A stretch of DNA of 64,000 bases from Chryseobacterium sp. ISL-6 (GCF_018613715.1 NZ_JAGGPT010000005.1:186001-250000), one strand, 5' to 3'. Numbered from the stretch's first letter, positions 27,815-36,388 are shown. The notes: generated from the letters alone by a model not told the origin. A program made the numbers and translations.

Positions 27815-28477
27815 TTAAAATAAAGGTTCTCCGTTTAAATCCACTGTAAGAACTTCACTCATATAATTAAAAAAAGGCCGCATGGCTAATAAGGTCAGAA
27901 TGGCTTCTTTCTGGAAATCACCAGACAGAACCTGCTTATCCGTGAATTTTCGCATCACAACATATTGCTTTTTTCTGATGAGATCAATGGCGGGATGATT
28001 TTTATCAAAACCTCTTGGAGCCGTTTTTACGGCATCACCTTTGATTTCTCCGAAATATTTTATAAAAGTTTCATCAGACATTATCTTTTCAATTTCTGTT
28101 GTATTGAGTTCAAATTCTTTGCGGATACGGAGCAGATCTTTAGCCTCAGGACCCCAGAATCCACCTCCCACGAAGCTGTTATTGGGTTCCAGGTTAATAT
28201 AATACCCGCCTCTTAACATAGGTTTTGAACGGGAATATCCAACTCCGAAATTAGTTTTATAAGGCGTAGATTGATCTTTAGAAAAACGAACGTCTCTGTA
28301 AATCCTGAAAATATGGATGCCTTTTAAATTATCATACTGCTGTAGCTCACTATAGATCTCATTAAAAAAGACTTTGTTTTCTTTTACAACTAAATCATAT
28401 TCATGCTTATGTTCATTAAACCATTCGCGATTGTTATTTTCATTGATTTTTTTAAGAAATTCAAGTGCCTTTTTCAT
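27815..28477 (-). CDS. DUF2461 family protein
   Basis: 220 residues, full match to the TIGR02453/DUF2461 pattern: ALEFLKKINENNNREWFNEHKHEY, RIYRDVRFSKDQSTPYKTNFG, GGYYINLEPNNSFVGGGFW. Cytosolic, widespread, function unknown. Single gene. Confidence 0.9.
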   Translation of the reverse strand: MKKALEFLKKINENNNREWFNEHKHEYDLVVKENKVFFNEIYSELQQYDNLKGIHIFRIYRDVRFSKDQSTPYKTNFGVGYSRSKPMLRGGYYINLEPNNSFVGGGFWGPEAKDLLRIRKEFELNTTEIEKIMSDETFIKYFGEIKGDAVKTAPRGFDKNHPAIDLIRKKQYVVMRKFTDKQVLSGDFQKEAILTLLAMRPFFNYMSEVLTVDLNGEPLF

Positions 28478-28569
28478 GATGTTATATAAATGCTGGAAAT
28501 TAAAAGTTTAAGTAGGTTTCTTGATCTGTAGTCAGATCATATATTTTGTAATCTTGTGTGATAACGTTT

Positions 28570-29058
28570 TTATTTTATGTTTTTTAGTTGCCCGTTATAA
28601 AGTCCCACTAACACGCTGTTGCCATTTTCATCGATTTTCACACCACCATATTTGGCATTTTCATATTTTTCGGCTTGTCCTTCCTGGAAAAAGAAAGATT
28701 CTGCTCCAATATTGATGGTCCACTGTTCAGGTGAAGAATATTTAATAAGATATTCACCATTATTCAGTGGTGTTGTCTCTTTTTGAAGCCTTACTCTATC
28801 TGCGACTCCATTCTTATCAAGACGAACAACGCAATATCCTCTTTTAGGAATATGATCCATATTTATATTTTGTGCTATATGATACCTTAAACTCATGTAA
28901 TCACCCTGCATTAAAGAACGTGGATCAACCGGAGCAAGCTGTAAAAGAACCAACTTTCCGTCTTTTAGGACGGCTTCCTTTTTAGATACTGAAAAATTAA
29001 AATAGATCAGTAAGACGATGAGGTTTAGTGCTATAATAATCCATTTATACTTTTTCAT
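28570..29058 (-). CDS. GDYXXLXY-motif membrane-anchored protein
   Basis: 162 residues. One N-terminal transmembrane helix (about 6-22), then the name-giving motif GDYMSLRY at 52-59, then a small beta domain outside the membrane. Third gene of an operon: it overlaps the end of the DUF4401 gene by 14 bases. The trio DUF2157-DUF4401-GDYXXLXY occurs together in many Gram-negatives, so the three probably form one membrane complex of unknown role. Confidence 0.9.
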   Translation of the reverse strand: MKKYKWIIIALNLIVLLIYFNFSVSKKEAVLKDGKLVLLQLAPVDPRSLMQGDYMSLRYHIAQNINMDHIPKRGYCVVRLDKNGVADRVRLQKETTPLNNGEYLIKYSSPEQWTINIGAESFFFQEGQAEKYENAKYGGVKIDENGNSVLVGLYNGQLKNIK

Positions 29059-30118
29059 TTGATGTCAGTTTTTTGTGAGTTAATAGATAAAGACCCAGAA
29101 ATAAAACACCTGACGAAAATAAAAATATAGATTTGGTAAGCAGTGTAAAATGAAGGTCGTAATAATATTGTGAAATAAAGCAAATGAAGGCAATAATGCC
29201 AATAACAAAACTGGTTTTATAGTTGACCAGAAAACTTAGAAGAATAATTAAAAGAGCACCCGATACCCCTGGAGATAATAGGGTAGATAGCAATATGACC
29301 GTGCTTACAATATATATTCCGGCCTTTTGTTTCGTTTGTGAAATATTCAATACTTCAAAAAGGTAGGAAAGTACATATAGTATGGTCAGGATAATCACTG
29401 CCGATGATATCCAAAGGTAGTTTATTGATATATCGGGAATGTCACTTTTATTAAGAAGAACCAATCCTGCAAGGAATGAAAAAATCAGTCCTATTCGAAC
29501 AGGGTTGTATAATTTTGAAAATGCTGGATGGATAGAAATTATTTTTGCCTCTTTCAGGAACACAACAGTTACCATGATGGCAAGAACACAAGTGTACATC
29601 TGAATACCAAAAAAATTGTTATTGAATAGGAGTAGTGCTAAAATAGATCCATTAATGATCAATACCGAAATAAAGGAAATAATATAACTCCGAACGATCA
29701 GTAATGATGCAATGGCTATCAGAATAAAAAGAAAGCACACCGTATTTTCACTCGCTTCCATTTTAAACATACCTACACCTAAAAGAATAAACCCAATAAT
29801 ATAAGACGAAACACTGATGGTATCAATAATTAATTTATCAAAGAACTTATTAATGAAGACACCTCCAATAATAGCCACTACTCCAAATGCTAATAATCCT
29901 GAATCTGAATCATATATCCCCGTAATAAACAACGCTCCCAGAAAAACAAGACCTGCTGAAATTCCACCAAAAATGGATAGGATTTTTATGGCTAAAGACT
30001 GATGATCTTCTTTTTTCTGATATGCGGTTAAAATAGCTTCTTCATCAAATTTCAATTCTTTATCATCCATTGTTTGGAAATAATCCAATACTTCTTTTAT
30101 CTCTTCTTTATTTCTCAT
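29045..30118 (-). CDS. DUF4401 multi-pass membrane protein
   Basis: 357 residues. A short acidic cytosolic N-terminus (RNKEEIKEVLDYFQTMDDKELKFDEEAI) is followed by about 9-10 hydrophobic helices. It overlaps DUF2157 upstream by 11 bases and the GDYXXLXY gene downstream by 14 bases. No catalytic motif seen. Function unknown; linked to its two neighbours by overlap and by known co-occurrence. Confidence 0.85.
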   Translation of the reverse strand: MRNKEEIKEVLDYFQTMDDKELKFDEEAILTAYQKKEDHQSLAIKILSIFGGISAGLVFLGALFITGIYDSDSGLLAFGVVAIIGGVFINKFFDKLIIDTISVSSYIIGFILLGVGMFKMEASENTVCFLFILIAIASLLIVRSYIISFISVLIINGSILALLLFNNNFFGIQMYTCVLAIMVTVVFLKEAKIISIHPAFSKLYNPVRIGLIFSFLAGLVLLNKSDIPDISINYLWISSAVIILTILYVLSYLFEVLNISQTKQKAGIYIVSTVILLSTLLSPGVSGALLIILLSFLVNYKTSFVIGIIAFICFISQYYYDLHFTLLTKSIFLFSSGVLFLGLYLLTHKKLTSNEKV

Positions 30119-31064
30119 TGGTCCATTTTTTTTGAAGTTTAAGCAGACTCATAATAACCAAAGTAACACTTACAATGATAAATATGCCGACAATTAAAAA
30201 CATGATCATTTCATCTGATATTTTAAATAATAAGGTGGTAATGATAATGATAAGGCTCAATGGAATGATTGAAAGATAAAATGTATTTTTCGAACGTATT
30301 CCGTGCCAGATTCCAAGGGCAAAAACCAGTATAATAGCTGAAATCAAAAGGGGAAATAAAGGTGGATTATCATCCAAGATTCCAAAAACAATTCCCATCG
30401 TCGCGAAGGTAACCGATCCTAAAGCCAGAATGTAGGTAAACCACTTCGGAATATTTTCAATCTTTTTATAGTGATCCAATAGAACGGATGCAATAAGTAT
30501 TGCTGTATTAAACAAAAACAATGATGTAATAACAAGGATTTCAGGCAGATCTTTGGCAACCTGCTCTGTATATAAAAAAAATGTGGTGTTGATTAAAACA
30601 ATATACAGCAGCCATAACGGAGCAAAATTGGAAACAATAACCCATAGCGTTATAAATAAGGTCCAGGCTAAAAAGAAGTCATAGGCATCGGCACCTGTCT
30701 GATAAATCTGTCCGAATACGGCAAATAGAGCCCCTACCAAAAATGAAGAACCCGTAAGAATAATATTTTTGGTTCCACTTTTTATCTTTGGAAGTAAGAC
30801 CATAATGGTCGTTGCTACAATGAGTACTTCGATCAATCCAAGTTTTACAAATTTATTCAGATCCGCCCAGTTATAGGCAAAAAAGAAAATGATCCCTGCT
30901 GTCGTAAAACCAATACCGAGAGTGATCAGGAAAAGGCGGAAGAATTTTTGCCATGTTTCTTTATCATTGTAAACGTTTTCTTTTAAGGCTCTTTCAATGC
31001 CCTGTTCGGTCACATTACTGTGGCGGCTGATAATTTGGATATCTTCCCGTTGCAGGTTTTTCAT
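30108..31064 (-). CDS. DUF2157 multi-pass membrane protein
   Basis: 318 residues. The soluble N-terminus (about 1-45, with SRHSNVTEQGIERAL and WQKFFRLFLITLGIGFTTAG) leads into about 8-9 transmembrane helices, the usual DUF2157 layout. First gene of the overlapping membrane-protein trio. The promoter must lie in the gene-free stretch just upstream (31065-31362). Confidence 0.87.
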   Translation of the reverse strand: MKNLQREDIQIISRHSNVTEQGIERALKENVYNDKETWQKFFRLFLITLGIGFTTAGIIFFFAYNWADLNKFVKLGLIEVLIVATTIMVLLPKIKSGTKNIILTGSSFLVGALFAVFGQIYQTGADAYDFFLAWTLFITLWVIVSNFAPLWLLYIVLINTTFFLYTEQVAKDLPEILVITSLFLFNTAILIASVLLDHYKKIENIPKWFTYILALGSVTFATMGIVFGILDDNPPLFPLLISAIILVFALGIWHGIRSKNTFYLSIIPLSLIIIITTLLFKISDEMIMFLIVGIFIIVSVTLVIMSLLKLQKKWTNEK

Positions 31065-31362
31065 GGATGTTTTTTTTAATTGAAGCCTCGTGAAAAAAAA
31101 TTATTTCTTTAGGATTCAGTAGAACTAAACTACAAAAAAATACATGGAATCGAAATGGGAATTTTCTGAGTGTCATATGACAGGAAAAAAGAAATTATTC
31201 TACAAGAATATTCTTCTTTTTTAATTTTCATCTTAAACAGCTGATTGTAATTATTATCTTCATTAAAAAATTAATTCATTTGCTAAAGCTAGGCAATATT
31301 AGCTTTTTCCGCTCTTTAATTGAAAAAATTATACCAGGCTTATTCCACTCAATAATCGAAAG
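31065..31362. other. Intergenic region, no gene seen
   Basis: 298 AT-rich bases between the NTF2-like gene and the DUF2157 operon, both on the minus strand. It holds a weak imperfect hairpin (around 31184-31222) with T-runs that could end the NTF2-like transcript, and must hold the operon promoter. Nothing else is evident. Confidence 0.5.
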
Positions 31363-31743
31363 TTATGGTTTCAGATTGGCCATAAAAGTCAGGGTGTCAA
31401 AATAAAGGGTTAAAGATTGCAGTTTGCCTTTTTTTACGGTCCAATTTTCTGAGACATTCCCATTAATTTTAAAACCATTTGGGAACTGAAAGTCATAGTT
31501 ACCAATAACACTTGCTTTATCCCCCTCAATTATCATTTCCTTTACGCTCATTGCTTCAAAGCGCTGAGAAAATCGCTTTATGATTTCAATATAGGCTTGC
31601 TTTCCAACGATAGGGGTTGTGTTGTTCATATCACCGCCAATATATTCAAAGTCATCGGCTATCGTGCTTTCCCAGTTTGCTTTTTCAGCAAAACCTTTGT
31701 AGTAAATTTCAAGAAGTTGTCTTGTTGTTGCTTGATTTTCCAT
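31363..31743 (-). CDS. NTF2-like (SnoaL-type) small protein
   Basis: 126 residues, a cone-shaped NTF2-like fold by pattern: an N-terminal helix with LLEIYYKGFAEKANWES, then beta strands ending in LTLYFDTLTFMANL. Such proteins are small-molecule isomerases or binding proteins; nothing fixes the substrate. Divergent from an HxlR regulator, with both promoters flanking a 13-bp palindrome, so it is the probable regulated target. Confidence 0.83.
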   Translation of the reverse strand: MENQATTRQLLEIYYKGFAEKANWESTIADDFEYIGGDMNNTTPIVGKQAYIEIIKRFSQRFEAMSVKEMIIEGDKASVIGNYDFQFPNGFKINGNVSENWTVKKGKLQSLTLYFDTLTFMANLKP

Positions 31744-31762
31744 TTTATTAAAATTTTGTGGT

Positions 31763-31770
31763 TATATTTG
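31763..31770 (+). promoter_or_regulatory. -7 promoter box for hxlR-type gene
   Basis: TATATTTG matches the Bacteroidota -7 consensus TAnnTTTG. It lies 3 bases before the first palindrome. No exact TTTG is seen at -33. Confidence 0.55.
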
Positions 31771-31773
31771 TTG

Positions 31774-31786
31774 TTGCATTATGCAA
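31774..31786. promoter_or_regulatory. Palindromic operator 1 in the hxlR/NTF2 intergenic region
   Basis: TTGCATTATGCAA: arms TTGCAT/ATGCAA around one base. It sits between the two divergent -7 boxes, over both predicted transcription starts. Confidence 0.75.
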
Positions 31787-31789
31787 GTA

Positions 31790-31820
31790 CAAATATATGA
31801 AAGTTATTGCATTATGCAAT
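31790..31820 (-). promoter_or_regulatory. Promoter of the NTF2-like gene
   Basis: Minus strand: TATATTTG (31797-31790), 19-base spacer, ATTG (31820-31817) at -33, one base off consensus. The -33 box lies inside operator 2. Confidence 0.6.
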
Positions 31821-31822
31821 AA
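31804..31822. promoter_or_regulatory. Palindromic operator 2 in the hxlR/NTF2 intergenic region
   Basis: TTATTGCATTATGCAATAA, a 19-base perfect palindrome that contains the 13-base sequence of operator 1. The centres are 33 bp apart, about three helical turns. Confidence 0.78.
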
Positions 31823-31832
31823 GATATTTTTT

Positions 31833-32240
31833 ATGGATAAACATAGGTCGGATTGCCCAATTAGTTGTTCTCTTGATGTTTTCGGAGATAAATGGTCACT
31901 TTTAATAATTAGAGATATTATGCTGAGAGGTAAAATGTCTTACAGTGAATTTTTAAATTCAGAAGAGCGGATTGCATCCAATATACTTGTTAACAGGCTG
32001 GGGATTCTGGAGTCGGAGAAAATTTTGCTTAAAGAAGTATCACCACTTAACAAGTCAAAATTTATATATAGCTTAACAAAGAAGGGAGTTGATCTGCTGC
32101 CTATTGTCATTGAGATAATGGATTGGGGGGCAAAGTACAATGCTAATTGTCCACGGAAAGAATTGGGGAAAAAAATCAAAAAAGACAAAGCCGGAGCTAT
32201 TCAGGAGTTGACCAAGGTATTAAAGGCGAAGGTCAAATAG
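31833..32240 (+). CDS. HxlR-family winged-helix regulator
   Basis: Start set at 31833 (MDKHRSDCPISCSLDVFGDKWSLLIIRD), which gives the usual HxlR length (135 residues) and keeps both operators upstream; a Met at 31797 is in frame but would put operator 2 inside the gene. The winged helix runs at about 8-95, with the hallmark GDKWSLLIIRDIML and the SEERIASNILVNRLGILESEKIL recognition region. Cys8 and Cys12 lie near the start; HxlR-type regulators often sense electrophiles or oxidants by cysteine. Likely represses itself and the divergent NTF2-like gene. Confidence 0.92.
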   Translation: MDKHRSDCPISCSLDVFGDKWSLLIIRDIMLRGKMSYSEFLNSEERIASNILVNRLGILESEKILLKEVSPLNKSKFIYSLTKKGVDLLPIVIEIMDWGAKYNANCPRKELGKKIKKDKAGAIQELTKVLKAKVK

Positions 32241-32263
32241 TTCCAGAATAGAATAAACCTTTA

Positions 32264-32641
32264 TTATTGTTTTCTACTCTTTAGCTGAAAGACATTTCCT
32301 TCAGGATCTGTTCCATCACATAACCAGAAATCATAATTCTCAAATGTTTTGATTTCCCGCATGAGAATATTTTTTGATATAAATTCGCTCCTTGCCGATT
32401 CTATGTCAAGATCTATTTCAAAAACTAATTTGGTGTTGTTGTCGAACTTGTAATCTTCACCTATTTCTTTAAGAAATTGCTCTCCAATTGTATGGAGACC
32501 AATATTGATTGCTCCCGCATTAAGGAGAACCCAGGTAGGATCTTCTTCAGTCACTTTCAGGTTAAAGTTGTCAACATAAAAGTTTTTAAGTAATTCAACG
32601 TTTCTAACATACAATATTATCGTGCCCAATGTTGCCTTCAT
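32264..32641 (-). CDS. VOC-fold (glyoxalase/bleomycin-resistance-like) protein
   Basis: 125 residues with the paired beta-alpha-beta-beta-beta units of the vicinal oxygen chelate fold: ATLGTIILYVRNVELLKNFYVDNF, then FWLCDGTDPEGNVFQLKSR. The C-terminal Glu in DPEGN is at the usual metal-ligand position. The exact activity cannot be told. Convergent with the HxlR gene. Confidence 0.85.
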   Translation of the reverse strand: MKATLGTIILYVRNVELLKNFYVDNFNLKVTEEDPTWVLLNAGAINIGLHTIGEQFLKEIGEDYKFDNNTKLVFEIDLDIESARSEFISKNILMREIKTFENYDFWLCDGTDPEGNVFQLKSRKQ

Positions 32642-32676
32642 TGATTCTTTTTAATGAACGTAAATATAACAAAAAA

Positions 32677-32698
32677 CCATTCTGAAGAGGCAGAATGG
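32677..32698 (-). terminator. Intrinsic terminator after the arr-type gene
   Basis: Stem CCATTCTG / CAGAATGG followed by a T-run on the minus strand, just past the stop at 32717. Confidence 0.75.
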
Positions 32699-32716
32699 CT
32701 ATCGTATTTTAATGAG

Positions 32717-33154
32717 TTAATTTATAATTTCAGCATTAGGGTTCTCTCGTATCTTCACGATATTTTCCCGCCATCTTTGGAGCTCTTCATCTGTCAGTTT
32801 GATCCAGTCTGTCAATTCGCCTACAATTTTTAAAGGTTCTTTACTGCGATAAGATCGGGTAGGATTTCCAGGGAATTTTTTGTCTGTTACATTAGGATCA
32901 TTTTCAAAAGCTCCTGTAGGTTCTACAATGTATATGCGCTCCTGACCATCACCCTGTGCCAAAGCAGCAGCAAGTCCGGCGCCATTTCTTAAAGCGGTAA
33001 AATAGATGTGGTTCATGATTATTTCAGGATAATAATTGGATCCGAATCCGGCAGTCAGCAAATCTCCGATCTGTAGATCTGCCTTCGTTCCATGATAAAA
33101 TGGTCCATTGTCTAAAACATCACTAGTAAGCGGTTCATTTTTGTTATTTTCCAT
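32717..33154 (-). CDS. arr: Rifampin ADP-ribosyltransferase (Arr family)
   Basis: Transfers ADP-ribose from NAD+ to rifamycins and inactivates them. 145 residues, the family length. The catalytic triad known from mycobacterial Arr (His19, Tyr49, Asp84) is matched in place by His21 (FYHGTKADL), Tyr51 (IYFTAL) and Asp86 (FENDPNVTDKKFPGNPTRSYRS). The RIYIVEPTGAFENDPN block is close to known Arr enzymes. No mobile-element genes are adjacent, so it looks like a chromosomal housekeeping-context copy. A DUF4919-type gene ends 44 bases upstream and may be co-transcribed. Confidence 0.93.
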   Translation of the reverse strand: MENNKNEPLTSDVLDNGPFYHGTKADLQIGDLLTAGFGSNYYPEIIMNHIYFTALRNGAGLAAALAQGDGQERIYIVEPTGAFENDPNVTDKKFPGNPTRSYRSKEPLKIVGELTDWIKLTDEELQRWRENIVKIRENPNAEIIN

Positions 33155-33198
33155 TGTGTTAATATATAAGCTATTGGTTGATTAATTTATTTTATGGC

Positions 33199-33864
33199 TC
33201 AAAGTCGGTCGCTGGAAAAGTAATATCCACCAACAAGTTTTACATAATAAACTTCATCTCCCATTTTATATATACTTAAAATACTTCCATCTTTAAGTTG
33301 CTTGGTTTTTTGTTCGAATTTAGTTCGGTCTATAAAACGGAATTTGCCAAGTTGAGCATGCACATCACCAGGATTTATAACACAAATGGGAGTTTGTTCC
33401 GATTTTCCATCTCCGCTTTTTTCAATAGTGGTTTTAATTAAATCCGATTGCTCCTTAACAATTTTTAATTTTTTCTCATCCTCACTTGCAGTGTATAGAT
33501 AAAGCATTCCCTCTAAAACAAATTTATTCAAAGGGTTTTTTATATATTTCGGTTCGGCTTCAATGATTATTTTATCGGCCTTCATTTTTGATAATTTATT
33601 TTGAGTCTTCTTCCATATTTTTTCATAATCACTGTTATAATCACCTATGCTATATTCGTTTTTAATGAATTTACTTCCGTAATAGAGCTGATTTAGCTCT
33701 TCCTGGGACAGATCATTGGGATTAACTTTGAATTTTTCCAATAACGGATAATAATTATCTTTTGGATTTTCAGTTGCATTTTTTTTGATCAGATTCACAT
33801 CAATCTGTGCAAATGAATAAGTAAATAAAAAACTTAAGAAAAAAGTATATACTGTTCGCTTCAT
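33199..33864 (-). CDS. Exported DUF4919-like protein
   Basis: 221 residues. A signal peptide (about 1-19) is followed by a mostly helical protein with NPKDNYYPLLEKFKVNPNDLSQEELNQLYYGSKF, the pattern of DUF4919-type Bacteroidota proteins. The C-terminal part (about 160-221) adds beta strands. Probably periplasmic. Function unknown. Confidence 0.7.
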   Translation of the reverse strand: MKRTVYTFFLSFLFTYSFAQIDVNLIKKNATENPKDNYYPLLEKFKVNPNDLSQEELNQLYYGSKFIKNEYSIGDYNSDYEKIWKKTQNKLSKMKADKIIIEAEPKYIKNPLNKFVLEGMLYLYTASEDEKKLKIVKEQSDLIKTTIEKSGDGKSEQTPICVINPGDVHAQLGKFRFIDRTKFEQKTKQLKDGSILSIYKMGDEVYYVKLVGGYYFSSDRL

Positions 33865-33921
33865 TATTGTTTCATTATTGAATTATACAAAGGTGGGAAA
33901 TTTTGCGAAGCTGTAGGTTTA

Positions 33922-35097
33922 TTATCTCACAATTTTAATGCTTTCTAAAATTCCTTTTTCATTTTTAAAACGAAAAATATAAGTTCCCTTCCGTACTTTT
34001 GATAAATCTATATTTTTATTATAGTAGGTAAAACCTTTGGTGATTTGTTTTCCATCCATTGAGAAAATGGTGTATTCAAATTGATTGCTATTATTTTTAT
34101 TACTGATTACAAAACCGTCTCTATAGGCATTGACGTAGGCTTTTGTTTTAGATACTTGATCTTCATTGGCTGCATTTGCTGAGAGTGCACTTTCACTAAT
34201 ATCTGCTACTTGTATGCTTTTAATAGCTGAGCTGGTTAGAGACGTTGTACTTCCACCGATGATGTATAATTTATTGTTATATACTTCCGCTACAGCGTGT
34301 CTTCTGGGAATCATATTGGATGATAGCTGATGTAATTTATTAGTTGTAGTATCAAAATAGGCCAGAAAAGATTGATTATTAAAACCGCCTACAATAAAAA
34401 TCTTATCACCGGATACCGCTAAAGAGTGTCCGGATATAGCAGCAGGCATCGTATATTGATCGACCCAAAGATTAGTGTTGAGGTCGTAAACATTGATCAG
34501 ACGAGACGGTGTGCCATTAAAACCACCAATTACATAAAGCTTATCATTAACAATTTTGCCCTTTGCTTCTCTCGCTGTGGGCATATTGGGTAATGGATTC
34601 CAGGTATTTGAAGCAATATCATAATACTGGAATTTATTAGAAAATACAGTCTTTGCAGCTCCATTGAGTCCGCTGCCACCGAACACATATATTTTGCCAT
34701 TATAGATTGCAGAACCTGCATTTCCTGTATAGGAACGGTTAACAGCCCCCTTCGTTATGGTATTGGTGGCAAGGTCTAAAATTTCAAGATGGCTGTTTCC
34801 CCAACCATTAAAAATATAAATTTTATTATTGTAAGTCTCCGAATTAGCAAATCTTTTGGGAAGTAGAGTAGAATTGAGAACACTCCAACTGTTATCAGTA
34901 ATATTGTATTTCTCAACATACTTTGCATCACTTGCTTTTTCCTGATACCCGTTGCTTACATATATATTATCATTCACGATTACACTGGTTGTGGCACCTC
35001 TGCCTACAGACATATTCGTGAGATTTTTAAAATTAAGCGTTTGTGCATTGGCTAACACTGAACCAAAAAATGAAAGGAGCAATAATTTTGTTTTCAT
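33922..35097 (-). CDS. Secreted Kelch-repeat protein with T9SS sorting tail
   Basis: 391 residues. Signal peptide (about 1-18), then about six Kelch blades, each with a hydrophobic-GG-like core (NIYVSNGYQ, KIYIFNGWG, KIYVFGGSG, KLYVIGGFN, KIFIVGGFN, KLYIIGGST), giving a beta-propeller. A type A T9SS tail at about 315-391 ends in ILESIKIVR. Surface or secreted; propellers bind glycans or proteins. It is 18 bases downstream of an exported protein of unknown function and probably shares its transcript. Confidence 0.9.
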   Translation of the reverse strand: MKTKLLLLSFFGSVLANAQTLNFKNLTNMSVGRGATTSVIVNDNIYVSNGYQEKASDAKYVEKYNITDNSWSVLNSTLLPKRFANSETYNNKIYIFNGWGNSHLEILDLATNTITKGAVNRSYTGNAGSAIYNGKIYVFGGSGLNGAAKTVFSNKFQYYDIASNTWNPLPNMPTAREAKGKIVNDKLYVIGGFNGTPSRLINVYDLNTNLWVDQYTMPAAISGHSLAVSGDKIFIVGGFNNQSFLAYFDTTTNKLHQLSSNMIPRRHAVAEVYNNKLYIIGGSTTSLTSSAIKSIQVADISESALSANAANEDQVSKTKAYVNAYRDGFVISNKNNSNQFEYTIFSMDGKQITKGFTYYNKNIDLSKVRKGTYIFRFKNEKGILESIKIVR

Positions 35098-35115
35098 ATT
35101 TTCATAAAATTACTG

Positions 35116-35880
35116 TTAATAATCAACATACACCTTTTCCAGATTCGACATCATAAATAAAAAATTGTCAATTTGATCTTTTGTCGGTTTCTTTGAATAT
35201 TGTTTCTTTATCTCTTTAATTTCTTCTTTTGATAATTCTTTGGTGTTTTCATAGGATAGATCCCATTCTTTGTCCTCTTTGTTACTTTTGAGATAGTTTT
35301 TATATGCAATTCTATATTCTTTAGTTTTTTGAAATTCTTTGAACTGCTTTATTTTAAACTTTATGTAATCCTCGTTTTGTAACTCTTTGCTTTTAGTTAA
35401 GATATCATTGCGTAAAGTAAGAATGAGATAACTTGAATAGTAGCTTGAAAAACCAAAATTATCAGAATCAATAAAATCTCCATTCGGGACGGTAAGAATT
35501 CCTGAATAGTTCAATTTAGTTTTTTTATTGGGGAAAATTTTGTTGAACATTGAAATTTGTATGTCTGAATCACTGTCAGGGTCCGTTATTGTAAGATCAA
35601 CCAGAAATAATTCATTATCTATTATTTCAAAATAAGCAATATACCCACGATGGTTTGCGGTAGTCATTGAAAATGTTTCATCTCCATTTTCATTTTTTCG
35701 TACAAACTTTTCTCCATAAACAGGGTGGTCTTCTGGATGTTTCTCAAAATAACTTTCTAAAGGATCATTCAGTAGTTTATAATTTTTCCCTTGTATTGTG
35801 ATAAAATTAGTTTGCTGGCCGGTTGCTAAAAATTTTATAGATATTAATATAAACAGAAATAAAAATTTGAACTTCATCAT
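35116..35880 (-). CDS. Exported protein of unknown function
   Basis: 254 residues, with signal peptide MMKFKFLFLFILISIKFLATG. The middle is beta-rich; the last 90 residues are strongly charged and helical (KFKIKQFKEFQKTKEYRIAYKNYL, EDKEWDLSYENTKELSKEEIKEI). No recognised family and no T9SS tail. First of a likely two-gene unit with the Kelch protein, whose partner it could be. 16 bases downstream of an XRE regulator gene. Confidence 0.65.
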   Translation of the reverse strand: MMKFKFLFLFILISIKFLATGQQTNFITIQGKNYKLLNDPLESYFEKHPEDHPVYGEKFVRKNENGDETFSMTTANHRGYIAYFEIIDNELFLVDLTITDPDSDSDIQISMFNKIFPNKKTKLNYSGILTVPNGDFIDSDNFGFSSYYSSYLILTLRNDILTKSKELQNEDYIKFKIKQFKEFQKTKEYRIAYKNYLKSNKEDKEWDLSYENTKELSKEEIKEIKKQYSKKPTKDQIDNFLFMMSNLEKVYVDY

Positions 35881-35896
35881 TGTAAGAGAAATTGTA

Positions 35897-36304
35897 CTAT
35901 TTTTCCATTAGTTTTTTCAACTCTGCCATCATCTCATCTTTTTCTTTCAGCATTCTTTCGTATAGGGCAATTTTTTCTTCGTGTAGCTGCAAAACCTTAT
36001 CTAAAGGATGGAATGAAGGATTGTAATTAATGCCATTAAGTATAGCACCATTATCAAATGTGTTAGCAATAATATTCACCGCCTGTTCTTCATCCATATT
36101 TTCAATTGCTTCCACGGGAATTTTAAGAATGCTGGAAATCTTTTCTAAAATATCCTCTTCTATTGTTTCTTTCTGCTCTAAAAGTGAAATCTTCTTTTGG
36201 TTCCAATCTTCACCAAGATCAAAGGCCAAAGCATCCTGCTTAATGCCCAACATCTCACGAAAACGCTTGATATTTCTGCCTTGGTGTATTTTTTTGTTTT
36301 GCAT
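35897..36304 (-). CDS. XRE-type helix-turn-helix regulator with C-terminal coiled coil
   Basis: 135 residues. Helix-turn-helix at about 8-65 (GRNIKRFREMLGIKQDALAFDLGEDWNQKKISLLEQKETI), a middle linker, and a C-terminal coiled coil (about 105-135, LQLHEEKIALYERMLKEKDEMMAELKKLM). The helix-loop spacing is slightly longer than in phage repressors. First gene of a possible unit with the exported protein and the Kelch gene (16 bases to the next). A TATATTTG -7 box lies 20 bases upstream. Confidence 0.87.
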   Translation of the reverse strand: MQNKKIHQGRNIKRFREMLGIKQDALAFDLGEDWNQKKISLLEQKETIEEDILEKISSILKIPVEAIENMDEEQAVNIIANTFDNGAILNGINYNPSFHPLDKVLQLHEEKIALYERMLKEKDEMMAELKKLMEK

Positions 36305-36324
36305 ATTTGTGTATGTTATATAAA

Positions 36325-36332
36325 CAAATATA
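36325..36332 (-). promoter_or_regulatory. -7 promoter box of the XRE gene
   Basis: TATATTTG on the minus strand. The -33 position holds TTTT. The predicted leader is only about 14 bases. Confidence 0.5.
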
Positions 36333-36356
36333 GGTAAAAGTTGGAGGATAAAAAAT

Positions 36357-36388
36357 GGGGGAGTGGGGGTAAATTATGTGGGTTTGGG
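36357..36388 (+). other. Clustered G-runs, possible G-quadruplex
   Basis: Four runs of G (5, 5, 3, 3) in 32 bases on the plus strand with loops of 3, 10 and 3 bases, in an otherwise AT-rich spacer just upstream of the XRE promoter. Confidence 0.4.
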
